NCBI GenBank assembly: GCA_034769895.1 | Contig: CM068367.1 | Location: forward strand, 86,729,654-86,793,653 | Source of the DNA: Magicicada septendecula | Lineage: Eukaryota; Arthropoda; Insecta; Hemiptera; Cicadidae | DNA length: 64,000 nucleotides | Reading direction: 5' to 3' | In this document: positions 32,162 to 44,300 of the stretch, piece by piece | Position numbering within the stretch: position 1 is the first letter of the stretch | How the letters are laid out: every line of letters begins with the position of its first letter | Notes under the pieces: generated by a model | Told to the model about the DNA's origin: nothing | Database searches by the model: none | What the model saw: only the letters and a program-made list of their open reading frames with translations | Translations under genes and position numbers: made by a program

Positions 32162-34185
32162 TGTGACGTGAAAATTTCCTTCACATAAAAATAATCTAAT
32201 AAGACAAAACTTGAAATACAAAACCATCAAAGATTAGGAACTTAGTCAAGAGAATCTTATTTTTATACCTTAGTAGTAGGTAAAATAAGATTATTATTGT
32301 ACAATAATATATGTTAAACCTTTTTATACATTATAATAGAAAGTACATTTTATTTTTTTGAGTATGTTAGAATCAATTATCAGGTTTGTAATTGATCATT
32401 TGATAATGTCAATAATAATGTATGTGTTATAGACTAGAAAAACTTACATCTACATAGGAATGTGGAAAGTATTATTGCAATGTACTGTTAGTTTTAAACA
32501 CTATAAATTGTATAAGAATATATAGTGTGAGTAATTAGATTTAATTAATAAATGTAAAATTATAAAAGAAATAAGAAAATTTATGATATAAATGAATTCT
32601 AACTTGAGCAACATTAGGCCTTATAAGGCCTACAATTTAATGAAAAGATTTTGTAGAAATTATTAATATTATTATGAATCATGGATGACTAAAGGCATAA
32701 ATGTTAACAGGAATTTATTTATAAAACTACAGTAATAAATTAGGTACAAAAAGATTACTGTAAACCTAGTTTGTTGAAGTAATCAAAAATTTTATAAAAT
32801 GTAACTCTGGTATTAAGGATTGGAAACTGGTCGTGTAAAATATCTAAATAACCATTAAGAAAAAATCTGTTCAATGGTACTAATAATTGCAAGCTAGTAC
32901 TTAGTACAAGAAAGCTAGATCGGTTATAAAAAATTTTTGTAAATTTTAATTTGAGAAAATGATGTCATCAGTAACAAATTGAAATAACCAAGGGAAAATT
33001 TACACTTTGGTATCTTAGCAACCTGGTACCTTAGCAACCTAATATTTAAAAATAACAAATTTGTTAGTCCATTGTTAGATTTCTTAGTGTACACTTAAAT
33101 AAAATTGTAATCCTCTAAAAGAAGAAATTGTAATGAATTAAAACCTAAGACAAGGTATATGAAGGAAGACATAATGAAGACTAATTGAATTAATGAAGAA
33201 TAATGGAAGATAGAAGATTATCTGAAAGCCGTTTAACAGAAAAGAAACATTTAAAGTGATTAAAAAAGTGTATAAAATCAATTTAAAAGGAAAGTATGGT
33301 GTATAGGTGTTAAATTAGAAAACGATTAATAATAACAATTACTTACCATACACTATTATACTTTTTACATACTTAAACAAGATTAAATACACTTTTACTG
33401 AAATAAGACACTCATAGTATATAATTATTTCACTTATGACTCTTCTTTATTTGTATTCGAGAATTATTAGTAGAGACAAACAATTTTATAAGGCCTACTA
33501 ACCTATAAAATAACACTGTTATACTGTACTGTTCACTATTAATAATACTGTATTTTATTTACTGTTGTATTTTACTATAAGTTATTTACATTTGTGAGGT
33601 TTTGTACTTCCTATGTGGTATTTTCGTTGATATTTTGTAGTCTAAAGGATCCACGACATTAGTAAACAATGAATAATTTATTAATGTCAGACAAAGCGTG
33701 AGTTTTAAAAAGAGTACTGCAGCCAAGTGAGAAACAATATTATTAGCTGGGACAAATGTATATATGATAAGATTTATTCAAGTTAATTTAACTGAAGATA
33801 TAAAGAAAAAATAAAAGATTATAGATGAATATAATTTGGATGGATAATTATTATTTTTATAATTAACAATTTTGTGGTATAGGAAATATTAGTTTTTTTT
33901 ATAATCAGAGAAGAAGGCTGGCAAACCCTATTTTGTGGGCACGAAAATTAATTTGAATGAAAATAACTAGGTAAGTTTATTTAAATACAAGGAAAGGAAG
34001 AGAGATACTATTTAATGATTTTTTAATTGTTTATATTTAAAACAATTTGGCGCTCAACACCTGAAAATAATTAATAATAATTATTCAATTTGAAGAAACA
34101 AAAATTATCACAACAAATAACGGCTAGTTACATATTGACACTTAAACGTGGGGATTGATAGACGACAAAAAAAAGGATCGTTACA
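32162..34185 (+). mobile_element. LTR-like fossil C
   Basis: 2.0 kb from TGTGACG to CGTTACA between ATATAT tracts. A TATA-like element at about 32792 is 631 nt in, the spacing of its neighbours. TGGCGCTCAACACCTG (34048-34063) looks like a primer-binding site, so part of the internal region may be included. No coding potential. Confidence 0.45.
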
Positions 34186-34195
34186 ATATATATAT

Positions 34196-34994
34196 TGCGA
34201 AAGTACAGAAAAGTGCTGTACTGAGCATTGAATATAAAAATTTAAATATACATAATAAATTGTAAAATAATAATACTGTATTAGAAGTAAGCATGTCAGG
34301 AATTGCAAGCTTGGCTCAGACAAAAATATGGACAGGTGTTTCGACCTGAATCGACTTGTACACACACACACAGATGTAACTGAAAGTGTGTACAACAGTA
34401 TTTTGCATGTGTGTGTGACGCAGGTTTATGCAGGCGAGTTTGTCACCCCAGTATGAATAATTGCGTAATTACTGTTTTTCCGTAATTATTCATAAACTAT
34501 AAATAAGGAGTAAAATCCAAAGACACAATAAAATGTAATAAAATGAACTACATACTGTGTACGAAACCACGTGAAAGGGACACACCGTACGAGTGTAGTG
34601 GCGAAATAACTGTGTACAGATCGAAGGGGTTAAGTACAATGTCCAAATGTACAGTGAACATGTGTAGCGAAAAAAGTTGTAAGATGTGTATAAGAGTATA
34701 CTTACAGGACTCTGCAATTTGCAGAAATATAAGAAATAGCGAAATTGACGAGGAGTGGGGGAACAAAACCCAGAGACAATTTCAGACATGTCGATTTCGT
34801 ACAACTGCAGGTGTTAACCAAGACGTGGGTATAAATAGGACACACGCTACAGTTGTATCTTTTTTGATCACCCAGTTGCAGCGGGAGCTTCTGTCCGTCC
34901 GCACGGAGTATTTATGTTTTGTAAATAGTTTCATCCTTCCAGTTACATACAACTATGTAACTGAGTTGTAAATACAATCACTTTTAAATAGTAA
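34196..34994 (+). mobile_element. LTR fossil D (interrupted by the palindrome arm)
   Basis: Starts TGCGAAAGTACAG after ATATAT, related to A over the first ~60 nt. TATAAATA at 34830-34837 is 634 nt in. The sequence is cut about 160 nt later by the start of the left palindrome arm. The 142-codon frame inside it (34543-34971) has no recognisable domain. Confidence 0.55.
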
Positions 34995-35542
34995 AAACGT
35001 ATTTTGAATGTTTGTTTTTCGAATGCATTCTATTGCAGTTTTACGCTTTTTCACAGCGTAATTTCTGTTTGTGATTATCACAACTAACACAATTTTATTA
35101 ATTAAATACTGCAGTTTGTTTATAATTCAGAGAAAATGTGGTTCTGTTATTATAATGTTTCATCTGGAAATGAAAAACAAACCAGATAGTAAATAAAAAG
35201 ATGTATTAATAACTTTGTTGACGATCAGACAAAATATATTTTGAGTATTGTTTTGTTTGTAACTCCTCGTGTTTGTCGAAGCGACCGTACACTTATTATA
35301 GAGCATTTACTTTACGGAATAGAGTCGTGTGTTTTTGATACTGTCGACAGTAGGATATATATTGGCGTGATATAGTAATAACAACGACTGAATGTGCTAA
35401 GCCGCGGTGTTAACAAAACCACACATTTTTTTACGTCTAAACTAAATCTATCTTTGACAAGAAGTGGTTTTCATGCTAACCACTGAAACTTAAGAACATG
35501 TAAGACTCAGATAATTTATTGTCGAGGGAGAGAAAATGAAAT

Positions 35543-35544
<2 letters not shown>

Positions 35545-35605
<61 letters not shown>
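35545..35605. repeat. (GA)n microsatellite in left arm
   Basis: About 60 bp; its partner in the right arm (48902-49006) is about 105 bp and has an extra CTGT part. Confidence 0.97.
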
Positions 35606-35607
<2 letters not shown>

Positions 35608-36586
35608 GCGAAACAGACGAGTAGTGAGAGGGTAGGGGGAGAGGGTAACAGGCTGACGGTGGGAGGGGGGATAGAGAGAATTCATTGATTAATATGAACT
35701 ACGTGTACAAGGTTAGATAGAACAATTTTTGCAATTTTGAGTTTTCAGACAAGAAATCTCCGTTGGAAAAATTTTCTTTTGTGACATTGGTAGACCCGTC
35801 CGTACACCTGTTTGTACATTTGATTATAATTGAGTAAGTGGTGTTGTTTTGCAGAAGAGTACGTGCGCACGCGTCCGGAAAAGTGATAAACAACAGTGAT
35901 AATTAAGAAACCGTATTAAAAGAGAAGCGACGTTTCTCGGTTAACACAGCAGTGGGCGTCAGCACTCGTATACGCTCCCAGCAAGTAGTGCAAGTCAAGA
36001 TTACCTCTGTTAGTGACAGAGAGAAATGTCTGTAGAGAATCAACTGTCATTGACGTCATAACACGCTTTGACGTCATAATTTTTCCACAGCACTCCTCAC
36101 TACATTACATTTATTAAACACTCAACTCTTCAGGCTGGAATTTAATCTTAGAGTTTATTTTGGCTTTCCAAAAGACATTAAGTCGTAATCACTTGTCGTT
36201 CTCTGATTCGGATGTCTAAATCAGACGTTTAGGATGTAAGTGTAGCCACTTAGTGGGACATGGAACATCCTACGCCTGCAGTGTAAGGAATATTTTCTCC
36301 TGAACATTTAGCATTGGAAATAATATTTCTTCCCGTAGCGTACTTATTACATTTTTATAATACGATTTATGTACGATTTCAGTATATTTGCAATTTTTAA
36401 AAATTTATTTTGTGTATATGAAGAATTTATAACATTTTAAACTTCTGTTTTGAACGTAAAGTCTATAATTACTGAGATGTTAGGAAAAATACCATGGTCT
36501 TAAGCATAACTTAGTATTAAATACAAACGCTGAACACTTTAGGTCTTTAGTTCTTATATTTTAAGTAAGATAGGTATATTGTAATT

Positions 36587-37435
36587 AAAAAATCGGTATG
36601 GAAAACCATACATGACTTCCATGTTCTAAGATTTATATTTAAAATTATTTACTAGAATTCACTTCGATAATTTCTAAAAAAATATCCCCCACCTTGTAAA
36701 TCGAGTTTTTTGTTTAACAAATTGAAATGAAATATTTCCCTAGAAACTACTTCTTTGTTGCCGATAACGTAGTACACATATAAAAAAATCGGCATAGAAC
36801 TTCCATGTTCTAATTAGTTATCAAATTATTTTTCATACATACACAAACGCTCAAAACAAAACCAAATATATCAGCATGCTTTTGGTAAAAACGGTGAGGA
36901 AGATAATCAAAATACGAATTATACCTAGTTGTTAATTTTTTTAAAATAAAGAATTAATTTGATTAAATTATCTTTTATTTAAACATCGCAAAAGAAAGCT
37001 AATACCGCCCAGCGTTTGTTATTTGTGAATTTCTGAAAACGAAAAATTATTTTGTTTACGCATTCGTGGTTACATAGCATGGAACGATATCAATTGTTAA
37101 TATTTTATTGAAATTTTTAAGTTGTCGGTCGAATAAGTTTATAACATCAATACATAAAATTACCCCCTTCCTCTTCAGCTACCCTTTTAATTCATAGATA
37201 TTTCATCTACCTTTCTACAGTGGGTTATTATAACTTTCTTTTCAAGATACTTTATTTATCAAAATTAAGTACTTTACTCTTGTTAAAACGTAGAATGATG
37301 CAGGTAAACTACCCCTTCTCCTTAACTGACCTTCACCAAAATCAACAGGCCTTGCGTACTCTATCACTCGGGCACATATGCAAAAAATTATTTGATTCTG
37401 TTTGAATTTGCGGTAGTTATCGTTCGCCATAGAAA
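36587..37435 (+). repeat. Retroposon-like repeat, long form, in left arm
   Basis: Same ends as the 17.0-17.4 kb copy with ~420 bp more inside (36741-37164), including a second ATCGGCATAG/TTCCATGTTCTA block. The 3' end is CGTTCGCCATAGAAA. Confidence 0.65.
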
Positions 37436-37690
37436 CATTTTACACACTTTTCGGAAAATGACTTTACTTCGTGTTTTGAGGGTAGTAGAATCAGAATCTG
37501 CTCTTCACGAATTTTTCGCGATCACCATTCTTCCATTTCCTTACGGAACATTGCCGTAAAAATCTACATAAACAATAATAATTAATTAATCAGTACTTTA
37601 AGAAAAGTATAGAACATTAAAAAAGAATAATCCGGCGGTACGATCGTATGGTCTATGTAAGTGGCTCTTCCTCTGTGATTTCGTAATTGA

Positions 37691-37850
<160 letters not shown>

Positions 37851-37854
37851 TCTT

Positions 37855-38215
37855 CCTTGAGGTCCGTATCTTATTACTTGTTTAGGTAGTCTCATATCTT
37901 TCATTCTCTCGATATGCTGCCTCTATTTTATTTGTCCTTTACTTATTCTGCTGGCCATAGAATATACATTTAACTCGGTTCTTATATCTTCGTTTCGTAT
38001 TTCGTTTCTAAGGGTGCAACCTTTGGTTTTTCTCAATAATTTCATTTCACTCGTTTGTATTCTTCGGTCATCATTTCTCGTCATTGTCCAAGTTTCACTT
38101 CCATAAGTTATAGAAGTTAGTTACAGGTGTTGCCATTACTTATAGAATTTTATCTAGGTGCCTTTCCTTGTCTTATTCCCGAGTGTTCTGTGTCTTAGCT
38201 TTTATCTTATAAAAT
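37855..38215 (-). pseudogene. LINE ORF2 C-terminal end in left arm
   Basis: Minus-strand blocks TWTMTRNDDRRIQTSEMKLL, RNEIRNEDIRTELNVYSMAS and QHIERMKDMRLPKQVI are the usual ETWTLT, EMRFLR, NEDIR, HxxRM series of LINE ends. One internal stop replaces Trp before RQHIERM. The (CA)n follows directly where the tail would be. Confidence 0.82.
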
Positions 38216-39031
38216 AATTAATGCAGGCACAAACGGAGGTTTAAATAAATTATGTTAAATTAAATGCAATGTTGCATGAGATGTCACATTTAAGTTTGAG
38301 ATGCCCTATAGTGTATTTGCGCTGATGTGATTTAATTTGTTATTTATATGTCATGGAGCCGCGGTTCTTTACTAATTGCTTCATCTGTAGACAGCGTAAT
38401 TAAACTTTTTCATTTTGTATTTCGTTACTCAGTTAGCCATAAGATGTAGCGATAAGACTCGACAACGAACAAGAAAAATCTTTTTTTTTCTCAGGAGCTT
38501 CTTTTCCCAGGAAATAACATGTACTTTGTATTAGAAACATGTTATTTGTATACAACATACATTATTGTATTAGAAACATTATCATTTTTCGTGTAATATT
38601 AAAAAAACGAATATGTTATTTTATTAAACGTACTGATCTTTTAATTTGTGCTGCTGCAAATTAAGCCAAATCAATGTCCTTTATAAAATTCATTAATTTT
38701 ACCACACGTAACACATGTTAATGTTGTATTTTTAGCCAGTTGTAAGTAAACCTACTTCTTCTTCTTCTTCTTTTGCCGTTGACTTACCCCGCCTACTTAC
38801 ATTATAAACATGTATGTGACGAATGAAAAGAAACGGTTTCGTATTGAGATAGTAGTAACCACAGAAATACTAATAATAGTTTTCTTCTTCACGTATAAAT
38901 TTATTTTGTTTAACGAATGTCTCATAAAATATGAGATTACACAGTTTCCCAGTACGTAACATTAGAGAATATATGCATTATTTAAGAATCGAATGAATTT
39001 GTTTTTTATTAAATCAATTTAAAACCAATTA

Positions 39032-39342
39032 CATAGGCCTGCATTTTTTCGGTTGCATCATATTTTTCAAGTTTTGATGATAGATTCCTATGTATGTTTG
39101 TGCGCTGAATCCAAAAATGACCTTAGTTTCTTTTCATCACGTCAGAATCTTTTGCAAATCGCAATTTGCCAAATGTAGTATATGTCGAAAAATATCACAA
39201 ATATGAGACTTAATGACAGAGTGAAATAGGTTTGTTTCGTATAAAACGTATTATTTTGCGGCTTATAATAGACATAATATAATAGAATACAAAAATATAG
39301 AAAATAAAAAACTCACGATTTTAGCAAACATACAGTGTTTGA
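39032..39342. other. Spacer between left arm and transposase-like gene
   Basis: AT-rich; nothing recognised. Confidence 0.4.
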
Positions 39343-40811
39343 AATGGCGTCAAGAGGCTGTAAAAAGTCTGCAGATTCCTTTTGTTACATTTTTGGTGAG
39401 TTAATGGTGTCAAGGCAAAAAGACATATAACATCGTTCGTGCGGCAAGTGTATCTCGCGTATTTCGGTGTAAAACTAGGAGATCAAGACAAAACTTGGGC
39501 ACCCCACTATGTTTGCTATACGTGTGTTGAAGGACTGAGACGGTAGTCAAAGGGTGAACAACATGCTTTCAGATTTGGCGTTCCGATGGTCTGGCGAGAG
39601 CCACAAAATCATAGTGATGATTGTTACTTTTGTTCAACCGGTGTTCACAGTTTCAATGTAAAGAATAAAAAGAACATCGTCTATCCAAATCTGCCATCGG
39701 CTTTACGTCCTGTCCCTCATGGTCCAGACGTACCAGTGCCTATGCAACCAGAACATTTACCTGAAGTTGATGGTTCAGAAATTGAATCAAGTGAAGAAAC
39801 CGAAGATAACGAAGAGGAGTACGAACCTGGCAATTCTGCTCCACAACCATTTACACAAACTGAACTGAACGATTTGATTCGCGACTTACATCTGACCAAA
39901 GAGGCTTCAGAATTGCTTGGTTCACGGCTTAAAGATAAGAATTTGCTCGCAGCTGGCGCTTCGTTTTCCTGGTTCAGGTACAGAGAAAAAGATTTTATTC
40001 CATACTTTTCGGAAGAAGGAGACTTAGTATTCTGCAATGATGTGTTTGGACTGTTTAAGACATTCAACATTCCGTACGAAAGCACTGATTGGAGACTATT
40101 CATCGATTCGTCGAAACGAAGCCTTAAAGTTGTCCTGCTTCACAACGGAAACAAGTATGCGTCAATACCCATAGGGCATTCTGTACACTTAAAAGAACGG
40201 TACGACAATTTAAAATTTGTTCTCCAGAAAATTAAGTACGACGATCATAAGTGGATCATGTGTGGTGATCTCAAAGTAATATCGATGATCCTTGGACAGC
40301 AAGGTGGGTACACAAAGTTTCCTTGTTTTTTATGTGAGTGGGATAGCAGAGACAGGGAAAATCATTGGAAACAGAAAGATTGGCCACATCGAGCTTCATT
40401 GGAACCTGGAGTAAAAAATGTGCTCCAAAAACCTCTCATCGGGTCGACGAAGTTCTCCTTCCACCTCTACATATTAAATTAGGCTTGATGAAGCAATTTG
40501 TGAAAGCCTTACCAAAAGATGGTAAATGTTTCCAGTACATTTGTAACAAATTTCCAGCCTTGTCAACCGCAAAACTAAAAGAGGGTGTCTTTACGGGTCC
40601 GGACATTAGAAAAATTTGCAAAGATGGAAATTTTGAAAAAGAAATGGAAGTTGCTGAAAAAGAAGCCTGGGTCGCCTTTAAAGACGTAGTAACCAAGTTT
40701 CTGGGCAACAAGAAGGATCCGAATTTCAAGTCTATCGTTGAGACTATGCTGCAGAAGTACCAAAATTTAGGCTGTTCCATGAGTTTGAAGGTTCATTTCC
40801 TGCCTTCCTAG
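39343..40811 (+). pseudogene. Transposase-like gene, decayed and 3'-truncated
   Basis: Begins MASRGCKKSADSFCYIFG; the family usually has CYICG, so one zinc-binding Cys is lost. It continues as LAYFGVKLGDQDKTWAPHYV and CYTCVEGLRR, a ZAD-like zinc-binding N-terminus, then FGVPMVWREPQNHSDDCYFC. Next comes an acidic linker, WRLFIDSSKRSLK and KWIMCGDLKVISMILG (two aspartates that could be part of a DDE site), then FPCFLCEWDSRDRENHW and LLPPLHIKLGLMKQFVKAL, and it ends MSLKVHFLPS. Breaks: a frameshift near 39427, TAG for Trp at 39544, and a one-base loss near 40455. The final third, where the acidic third residue would sit, is absent. I recall this as a widespread arthropod/cnidarian repeat protein annotated as uncharacterised; superfamily (perhaps Sola-like) not assigned. 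Confidence 0.75.
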
Positions 40812-40816
40812 TAACA

Positions 40817-40842
40817 CAAACTAACCTAACCTAACCTAACGT
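40817..40842. repeat. Short interstitial (CCTAA)n
   Basis: About three to four CCTAA units (the insect telomere repeat TTAGG on the other strand) directly after the broken end of the transposase-like gene. Confidence 0.8.
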
Positions 40843-41430
40843 AAAATTTTAGACTTTCTCCACTGCTTGCTCTAATAGACGCACGTTTATATAACACAAA
40901 CTCTCACGTTGTTTCTATAGTAGTAAGCAATGTGTACTTTCCGTAATGTTAGCGTTCATTTTGCTGAAACGTTAATATTTACTACCACTCATATGGCAAA
41001 CTAATGACAAAATAATGTTTTATGCAAAATGTTTACGTTAGAGACACTTGAGTATGTTATGGTCCAGACACGTCAGACGCTAGCTATCGTCAGTAACGTG
41101 AACTACACACAAGGAGCGCCACTTATGCATCTCTATACGGCTCTCGTGTTAGTATTGTGTTGATAAACGTCCCTCCCACCCCATACATGCTGTAAAGTGG
41201 TTATCCTCTCGACCCTGTCGTCTCTGATACATAATTTACTGTTATTTACCGGTAAAGTATCGGTCTACACAAACCCTTTAACCCACATGCAACCGGCTCA
41301 TACAGTTCAGACTAGCAACCTTTACGTAATAAATTATTGATAAATCTTTTGACACATAAGTTATAAGTAAGCTAAAACGACACCACTACACTCTTTATAA
41401 GTTGTAAACGACAGGCGTTAACTGCACAAA
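40843..41430. other. Unassigned spacer sequence
   Basis: No coding or repeat boundary recognised. Confidence 0.4.
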
Positions 41431-41432
41431 CT

Positions 41433-42240
41433 AAGGTAGCCCAGTGGAAGAGAGCTTGCTTTGCTTGGTGTGCAGTCGTCAAGCTATGCTGTGGATTCGG
41501 TTAAAAATCTCCAGTCAATGCAAACTCTGTCTACCGTCTGCTGGCACAATACAACAGACCAACTGAAGTAAGCCATGGCCAGCTCTAGTACAAGGCCGGA
41601 ATATTAAACATGGCAACGTTGCGTCTGAGGCCTATAAGCATAGTGTAATAAAATAGCTAATGTGAACATGTTATATTTTTATTTAATTTCATAGCATTAC
41701 TAAAATCATGAGTAGGCCTATTTATAGCTAAATCTAAATTATAGGTCTGTGCGCGCTTAGTACGTTTGAAGAAATTAGTAAAATAGTATTAGATCTAATG
41801 AATTAATTTTGTTCGAATTTGAATCATATAAATGAGTTAATTGTTATATCTCTTAAATAATATAACAGCATTTTACACAATAAACTTTTAATTTTCAAAA
41901 ATTAAGAATTATAAAACTGCTGTTAACCGGCAATTAAAAATGACGCGATTTGGCTACTGAAATACATAAATTAAGGGATCGTCTAGTCGGTCTCAAATAT
42001 CAGTTGGTTCCAGAGTTGCCACATTTAATATTCCGACCTTCTGCGAGAGCCGGCCATGGGTAAGCGGATTTCAATAGTAACAACGTGATATCTACATGTG
42101 TGCACAGTAAACTGCCTTCCATAAAGACCAGTTCTGATTTAATGGAGACTGATGCTCTGGCTGTGGTGTGGTATAAGACTAAAAGGCCATGGGCCTAATG
42201 TTTCAGGGAAGATGATGATGATGGTGATAGCGGTGGTAAA
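41433..42240 (+). mobile_element. SINE-like element with nested MITE
   Basis: The head resembles a tRNA promoter: A-box-like TAGCCCAGTGG (about 41438) and a weaker B-box-like GATTCGGTT (about 41492). After the nested MITE (41573-42059) the sequence resumes and ends in GATGATGATGATGGTGATAG (about 42209), a tail like those of LINEs in this window. The call depends on joining the two sides of the MITE and is moderate. Confidence 0.42.
41573..42059. mobile_element. MITE with CCATGGCC ends and GTAAG duplication
   Basis: 487 bp. Left end CCATGGCCAGCTCTAGTAC, right end (reversed) CCATGGCCGGCTCTCGCAG; both continue into CGGAATATTAAA and TGGCAAC, giving ~50-bp terminal inverted repeats. GTAAG flanks both sides (41568-41572, 42060-42064). 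Non-coding; superfamily not assigned. Confidence 0.7.
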
Positions 42241-44300
42241 GATTATAGTTATGATGACCAAGGAAAGCTTGAAATATATGATTTACATGTTACTGGAAGT
42301 GAATAAGCTCCGCAGACTAGCTATAACGTTTGAAAACCCAAACATCCCTGTTGTGAACACTTTTAGAAGACTTAGCGATTGGCTTACTGCGGATAAACTA
42401 TTTTTAAATCCATTACAGTGCAAACTAACATCTGTTCTTCTATAAACAATCAAAACATCCGTATATGTAAAAGATTAATGCCTAGTTGGTGACCCGTCTG
42501 ACCTGTAGGCGGGCTGGGAACAAACAAGAATAAAACAATTAACAATATATTAACAGCGCCGTAGCTACTGTTCCATGTCCTGAAACAGCTTTGCGACGGT
42601 TATAGATTTTGTAAGTAAAAAAAAAGTTCGTCTGCCTTAGTTTGCAGCGGGAAAACTTATTTTTAAATACGCTTAAGTAAAATGTAGCTTTTTTTATGGA
42701 CGAGGAATTTAAAAACATTTGTTATTATTTCCAACAAGACGCGGTGAAGAGAACGTTTTTTAACATTTTTCTCTGCCGAGTCTCATGCGCTCTGATGGTT
42801 AGCTCAGGAACAAAATACATAGAGGAAACTCTTAATTATGCTGTTTAATGTCAAGACAACTTGTAAAGAGCCGCGGCTCCGTCGCGTCAACACAAAGAGA
42901 CAACGTAGACTTTTATCATGGAGTTTCTTACAACGGTTACATTACGGTTTAACACCGTTTATTAAAATGTTTCTTCCGTATCTGTTTTTACAGATGAACA
43001 AATTTCAAGTAGTCCGATTTCAATCATTTTTGTTATTATAATGTATTCTTTCCAGATTTCTAAACTGTTTCTACTTTGTCGTCCTCTCTTACATCTTTGT
43101 GACAATTTCAATCCATAAATTGTTATAGAAGTTTACCGTTCTTCATTCCTTTACCCACATCTGTTTTCCGTTTATGTCTTGCTCGTGAACACATTTATTA
43201 ACTACCTTGTTTTCTTAACGGTATGTTCAAGATATCGTAAAAGACCTAACAGTGTTCGCTTAGAAACGTTTTTTTTTTATTTATTTATTTTTACTGTTCT
43301 GTCTTGTAACGCAGTTCAAACTAGGACAGATAAACTTAGTTAGATATTTGCATTTTGTTGCCAAAAGTACAATCTTGGGCCCACCCGGAGAGGTTGCTTT
43401 GTCTGTCAAAACTTACACTTTTCACAAGAAATTGTCTTGTAAAACTCATGACACGTATGTGCTACTTATTTACTGCCGCAAAAGAAAATTGTTACGTAAA
43501 CAAATATGTTGCAAAACTGTAACTTTAAAATTTCCATAATTTTCTTTGCAGCTATGCCACCGTTACCGCAGAAATAATATTAATAAATTTTTACTGCAAA
43601 TATAAAATTTTGTCTAAACCACGCCACGTATTATATAATTATATCTACTATAACATTATTATCGTTGATGATGAGCCACCCTGTTGAGTAGCACAAATAT
43701 TTATAACGTTACAAATTTTCAATGGGTGTAATCGTAAAAATAACAACAACGTAAAATAATTGTTTAAAATAATTAGAACATTTATTTATTAAAATTTCAA
43801 AATAAATTTCGAATTAAAACTTCATTATTATTGCATGTGTATAGGTATTCGCAGTGCCCATACTTATTGATTACATACATGTAATATCGCATACTACATA
43901 CAAACATAAAATACTCTTATAATTATATATACATCTGATTATTAATAATATGGCTCTCGACTTGCTCAGTATATTATGAGTAATTTATTATATTCTGAAA
44001 TCTTTCTTTTTAAAAATAAAGCTTATTGTTATTGCATATGCATTTGTCATTTATATTAATTACTTTAGCAACTTTCTATTCTTTCAAAATTACATTTAAA
44101 TATTTTCAATAAATTATTAATCCAAGAATTATGGTTTCATAATTCAACAATTTAAATTTAAATATTTTCAATAAGTTATTAATTCAAAAATTATGCTATA
44201 ATTTACATTTACATTTTCAAGTTATAAATTACACTTTTAGAAATTATTGTCTTTCTTTTGACAATGTTTATCTGTCTTTGATTAAGTCTTTTGTTATGAG
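42241..44300. other. Unassigned AT-rich sequence in palindrome spacer
   Basis: Frames of up to 97 codons without recognisable domains. The right part (about 43.6-44.3 kb) may be the AT-rich 3' portion of LTR E. Confidence 0.4.

Noticed and set aside
34543-34971. 142-codon Cys/Arg-rich frame
   Set aside because: Lies across the TATA region of an LTR fossil and has no recognisable domain.
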